Assembly (NCBI GenBank): GCA_016235225.1 | Contig: JACRLS010000295.1 | Span: 1-8,772, forward strand | DNA: 8,772 bases | Direction of reading: 5' to 3' | Source of the DNA: Nitrospirota bacterium | Lineage (GTDB): Bacteria > Nitrospirota > Nitrospiria > Nitrospirales > Nitrospiraceae | Notes under the pieces: generated by a model | Told to the model about the DNA's origin: nothing | Seen by the model: only the letters and a program-made list of their open reading frames with translations | Database searches by the model: none | Translations under genes and position numbers: made by a program | Shown: positions 6,566 to 8,772 of the stretch, one piece after another | Layout: the number at the start of each line of letters is the position of its first letter | Position numbering within the stretch: position 1 is the first letter of the stretch

Positions 6566-7093
6566 ATGGCCGCGGTGCGCCGCTTTCATCCGATGCCGAC
6601 CGCCCTGCTTCTCCTGCTCGTCCTCCTAGCCACGTCCTCCGTGATGGCGGGGCCCATGACGCAGGACCCCCAAGGCTTTCATGGTCTCCTCTGGGGAACC
6701 GCGCTGTCCCATTCGCCGGACTTTGTCCTCGCCGACGCCGCCAGTCGGATCAAGGGCTACGAGATCGAAGATCGCGTCCCCCGATTGGGAGACACGCCCG
6801 TGGACCTCTTGCGCTTTGTCGAACTCGAAGGGAGATTTGCCCGCGTCACCGTGCGCTACCACGGAAAGGATACCCACGCCAAGGTGATGGCGTACCTCCA
6901 GCAGGAATTTGGGCCCATCGACCGTTCTCCCGGAGCCTATACGCGTGGGGCCGGACAACAATTCAACTGGCGGGGATCGGAGACGGACGTCAACCTGACC
7001 TATGACGCGACCAGGGAACGCGGGTTTGTCTTCATCGACAGCCGCCTCCTGGCGCCGCGGTTCAACGACATGATCACGGACTCCTCCGAGTAA
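6566..7093 (+). CDS. Exported protein of unknown function, tandem paralogue 1 of 3
   Basis: A 175-aa protein with a classical signal peptide: n-region MAAVRRFHPMP, hydrophobic core TALLLLLVLLATSS, probable cleavage after VMA (residue 28). The mature part, about 147 aa, carries blocks shared with the two following genes: QDPQGFHGLLWGT, FARVTVRYHGKDTH, FGPIDRSPGA, GQQFNWRG, TDVNLTYD, and APRFND at the C-terminus. I do not recognise a named domain. No cysteines, transmembrane helix or lipobox are seen in the mature part, suggesting a soluble periplasmic or secreted protein. I chose ATG 6566 over GTG 6527 because of the Shine-Dalgarno sequence and because it puts a proper n-region on the signal peptide. 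The gene is divergent from the phosphonate operon. The TAA is one base before the next ATG, indicating co-transcription. Confidence 0.8.
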   Translation: MAAVRRFHPMPTALLLLLVLLATSSVMAGPMTQDPQGFHGLLWGTALSHSPDFVLADAASRIKGYEIEDRVPRLGDTPVDLLRFVELEGRFARVTVRYHGKDTHAKVMAYLQQEFGPIDRSPGAYTRGAGQQFNWRGSETDVNLTYDATRERGFVFIDSRLLAPRFNDMITDSSE

Positions 7094-7094
7094 G

Positions 7095-7631
7095 ATGCCT
7101 GCGCAGAACCCCCACCGTCCCGGCCTGGTCGGCCTGCTGTCAGTGGTGTGCGGGGTCCTGGCCTTCTCGTGGCACACCGTGCTCGCCGTTCCCATTGAAC
7201 AAGACCCAAAGAGCTTTAACGGGATCGGGTGGGGAACGCCCTTTTCCGACAGTGCCGTCTATGCCAAGGTCGATGAGAGCGGGAAGATCCGGACCTACGA
7301 ACGGACGGACGGCCTCCCGTCCCTTGGCCCCGTGCGGGTGGAGTCGATGAAGTTTGTCACGATTGATGGGAAGTTCGCGCGGGTGATCGTGCGGTATCTG
7401 GGAAAAACGACGCATGCGCAGGTCTTAACCCATCTACAGTCTCTGTACGGTCCCATCGATCGCACTCCCGGCGCCATGACGAGGGGATCTGGTCAGCAGT
7501 TCAACTGGCGCGGCACGGATACGGAAGTCAATCTGACCTATGAAACAGTGCGGGAAGTCGGATTCCTCTTTATCGACAGCGCCGTCTTGGCGCCGAGATT
7601 CAACGACTCGCTCCCGGAACACGCGTACTAA
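7095..7631 (+). CDS. Exported protein of unknown function, tandem paralogue 2 of 3
   Basis: A 178-aa protein. The signal peptide has core GLVGLLSVVCGVLAF and probable cleavage after VLA (residue 31), leaving VPIEQDPKSFNGIGWGTPFS. It shares all conserved blocks of the family: DP-x2-F-x-G-x2-WG, FARVIVRYLGKTTH, YGPIDRTPG, GQQFNWRG, TEVNLTYE, APRFND. Similarity is uneven. The first half (LGPVRVESMKF, TIDGKFARV) is closest to paralogue 3, while the GQQFNWRG...APRFND half is closest to paralogue 1. ATG 7095 starts one base after the preceding stop, and the next gene starts two bases after its own stop, so the three form one transcription unit. Function unknown. Confidence 0.82.
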   Translation: MPAQNPHRPGLVGLLSVVCGVLAFSWHTVLAVPIEQDPKSFNGIGWGTPFSDSAVYAKVDESGKIRTYERTDGLPSLGPVRVESMKFVTIDGKFARVIVRYLGKTTHAQVLTHLQSLYGPIDRTPGAMTRGSGQQFNWRGTDTEVNLTYETVREVGFLFIDSAVLAPRFNDSLPEHAY

Positions 7632-7633
7632 CC

Positions 7634-8227
7634 GTGAACAAACCCATACCCTACCCCTCACCTGAATCCTCTCTCTCGCCACGGCTACGTCGTCGCGCCG
7701 GCATTCCTTCGTCCCGCTCTCGCCTCGCGCTTGCGTGCGGGATGGTCTTGTCCCTTCTCATGGGGTCCACCGTTCCGGTCTGGGCTGTCCCGATTGCCGA
7801 TGACCCGCACGGATTTGAAGGAATCCCCTGGGGTGCTGCGTTCAAGGAATCGGCGGATTTTCTCGTGGTCGAATCCAACCGCCGCATCACAGGCTATGAA
7901 CTGAATCACGCCGCCATGCTCGGCCCCGTGTCGGTGGAGTCGATGCGATTCCTCACCATCGACGGCAAGTTCGCCCGCGTCCAGGTGCGATACCAGGGCA
8001 CGAAGACCCATGGGCAGATTCTCGCCTATCTGGAGCGCACCTATGGCCCGCTCGATCGGACGCCGGGCCAGCTCTCGGTCGGCGCGCTCGTCCTCCACAA
8101 CTGGCGCGGCCCCGAGACGGAGATCAACCTCTCATACGATGAGAAGCGGGAACGGGGGACTATCTTTTTCGAAAGCCGGGGCCTGTCTCCCCGGTTTCAG
8201 GACGCAGTCAGCGACACGACGAACTAG
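7634..8227 (+). CDS. Exported protein of unknown function, tandem paralogue 3 of 3
   Basis: A 197-aa protein starting at GTG 7634, two bases after the previous stop. It has an unusually long basic n-region (RLRRRAGIPSSRSR), a hydrophobic core LALACGMVLSLLMGS and probable cleavage after VWA (residue 51), giving VPIADDPHGFEGIPWG. A shorter internal start would leave too little n-region. Family blocks are kept except that GQQFNWRG has become ALVLHNWRG. FARVQVRYQGTKTH, YGPLDRTPG, TEINLSYD and SPRFQD remain. No Shine-Dalgarno sequence is evident, so translation probably depends on coupling to the upstream gene. Role unknown. Three similar exported proteins in series may be periplasmic or envelope components with overlapping roles, which is inference only. 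Confidence 0.8.
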   Translation: MNKPIPYPSPESSLSPRLRRRAGIPSSRSRLALACGMVLSLLMGSTVPVWAVPIADDPHGFEGIPWGAAFKESADFLVVESNRRITGYELNHAAMLGPVSVESMRFLTIDGKFARVQVRYQGTKTHGQILAYLERTYGPLDRTPGQLSVGALVLHNWRGPETEINLSYDEKRERGTIFFESRGLSPRFQDAVSDTTN

Positions 8228-8516
8228 TGCTTACTTGCATAAGTAATAGATCAAGTAGAATGTCCCCTTTAACGGCCTCTGTCGTGAAACAGACTGGCCT
8301 CAACCCGCATCCCCCTACATCCCCCCGCTACGGAATTACCCACGCGGCGAGCCTTCCTTCAGGTTGGACCATGTGACGGAAGCCTCCTTACTCCCCCATT
8401 CAAGTCAGCCTCATAGTATTCCGATCTGTAACCGTGAAGGCCGCCCTTGCACAGGACGCGTCGTACTTGCCCCACAAGGAGACGAGAGAATGTAGAAGGA
8501 GAGGAGGGAAAAAGCA
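8228..8516. other. Non-coding gap with two small hairpins; no convincing gene
   Basis: This 289-base stretch separates the paralogue cluster from the small exported genes. It holds an AT-rich inverted repeat TTACTT-GCAT-AAGTAA (8231-8246) immediately after the stop, and a second hairpin at 8274-8299 (GGCC-TCTGT, loop CGTGAA, ACAGA-CT-GGCC). Neither has a T-run, so termination is possible but unproven. A minus-strand open frame across 8359-8718 has low-complexity Ser/Arg composition and looks like a shadow. No clear promoter was found. Confidence 0.5.
8476..8495 (+). promoter_or_regulatory. Start-stop mini-ORF (AUG-UAG) with its own Shine-Dalgarno sequence
   Basis: AAGGAG (8476-8481) is followed after 8 bases by ATG (8490-8492) and directly by TAG (8493-8495). 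The real gene's ribosome binding site (AGGAGG, 8502-8507) begins seven bases later. The spacing is ideal for initiation, so a ribosome could load and terminate at once just upstream of the downstream start. A regulatory role is inference; chance is possible because the region is purine-rich. Confidence 0.35.
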
Positions 8517-8672
8517 ATGAGCAGGAAGAGGTTGTTGATGATCCTTCTGGCAGGCTTGCCCCTGCTTGGGACCAGCGCCTCCAGCTTCTGCTACCGGACG
8601 AATTCGATACCCGCGCCGGGCAGGACAAGAGGCATGAGTAGGAACTGGCAGCGAAATAGGGAGGGAGTCTGA
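8517..8672 (+). CDS. Small exported protein, 51 aa, unknown function
   Basis: ATG 8517 is preceded by a strong AGGAGG (8502-8507) at 9 bases. The product starts MSRKRLLMILLAGLPLLGTS: two to three basic residues, then a hydrophobic core, then ASS, a plausible signal peptide. It ends with a short basic tail (about 28 residues, one Cys in SFCYRTN) terminated by TGA 8670-8672. The stop overlaps the next ATG by one base (TGATG), a coupling arrangement that supports it as a real gene despite its size. It could encode a small secreted or membrane peptide, or a leader for the next gene. I do not recognise a family. Confidence 0.55.
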   Translation: MSRKRLLMILLAGLPLLGTSASSFCYRTNSIPAPGRTRGMSRNWQRNREGV

Positions 8673-8772
8673 TGAGCGACAAGAAGGGCTCTAACGCATA
8701 CGCGACGACCGTGATCATCCTCTTGCTGTGGACGATGGCGGGAACGGGATGTGAAACCCGCCGCTATACGAT
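8672..8772 (+). CDS. Possible small lipoprotein, 3' end outside window
   Basis: ATG 8672 overlaps the preceding TGA, and an AGGGAGGGAG Shine-Dalgarno sequence lies just upstream. The visible 33 residues are a hydrophilic start (MSDKKGSNAYATT), a hydrophobic stretch VIILLLWTMAG, then T-G-C27, followed by ETRRYT. A Cys after Gly at the end of the hydrophobic segment suggests a lipoprotein signal, although the -3 position is Gly rather than the usual Leu, so the lipobox is imperfect. The frame is open to the window edge, so length and function are unknown. Confidence 0.55.
   Translation, partial: MSDKKGSNAYATTVIILLLWTMAGTGCETRRYT

Noticed and set aside
8359..8718. 119-aa minus-strand open frame
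   Set aside because: Ser/Arg/Leu-rich shadow composition, antisense to a better-supported plus-strand gene with a ribosome binding site, and no recognisable motif.

Overview
The window is GC-rich bacterial chromosome. The gene content (a vanadium haloperoxidase-like enzyme, a phosphonate-lipid type operon, several small exported proteins of unknown family) and the short repeat clusters in its spacers resemble Nitrospira or another Nitrospirota. That assignment is a judgement from gene style; no marker gene is present.

Layout. Positions 1-882 (+) hold the 3' part of a vanadium-dependent haloperoxidase/PAP2 protein. It converges on a six-gene minus-strand operon spanning 6421 down to 971. The operon starts behind a near-consensus sigma70 promoter (TTGAGA, 17 bp, TATAAT, at 6494-6466). 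In transcription order it encodes a split phosphonopyruvate decarboxylase (alpha then beta subunit), the 2-aminoethylphosphonate transaminase PhnW, a PntC/LicC-type cytidylyltransferase, a CDP-alcohol phosphatidyltransferase with an N-terminal nucleotidyltransferase-like domain, and a UPF0104/flippase-like membrane protein. Read as a pathway: phosphonopyruvate -> phosphonoacetaldehyde -> 2-aminoethylphosphonate (AEP) -> CMP-AEP -> membrane phosphonolipid -> possible transbilayer movement. PepM, which forms phosphonopyruvate, is not in the window and cannot be in this operon, because both operon ends are visible.

Several parts of the operon look damaged or unusual. The cytidylyltransferase has an in-frame UGA at codon 24, between its nucleotide-binding signature and the rest of the enzyme. 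The nucleotidyltransferase domain fused to the next gene has lost its catalytic signature. The flippase-like protein appears to lack about 50-60 internal residues. Three intergenic gaps carry dyad or tandem repeat elements.

On the plus strand from 6566, divergent from the operon, lie three tandem, nearly abutting paralogues (6566-7093, 7095-7631, 7634-8227). They encode exported proteins of a family I cannot name, with strongly conserved blocks. After a non-coding stretch (8228-8516) comes a pair of very small exported proteins. The first is 51 aa; the second looks like a lipoprotein and runs off the window. They are preceded by a start-stop AUG-UAG mini-ORF with its own ribosome binding site.
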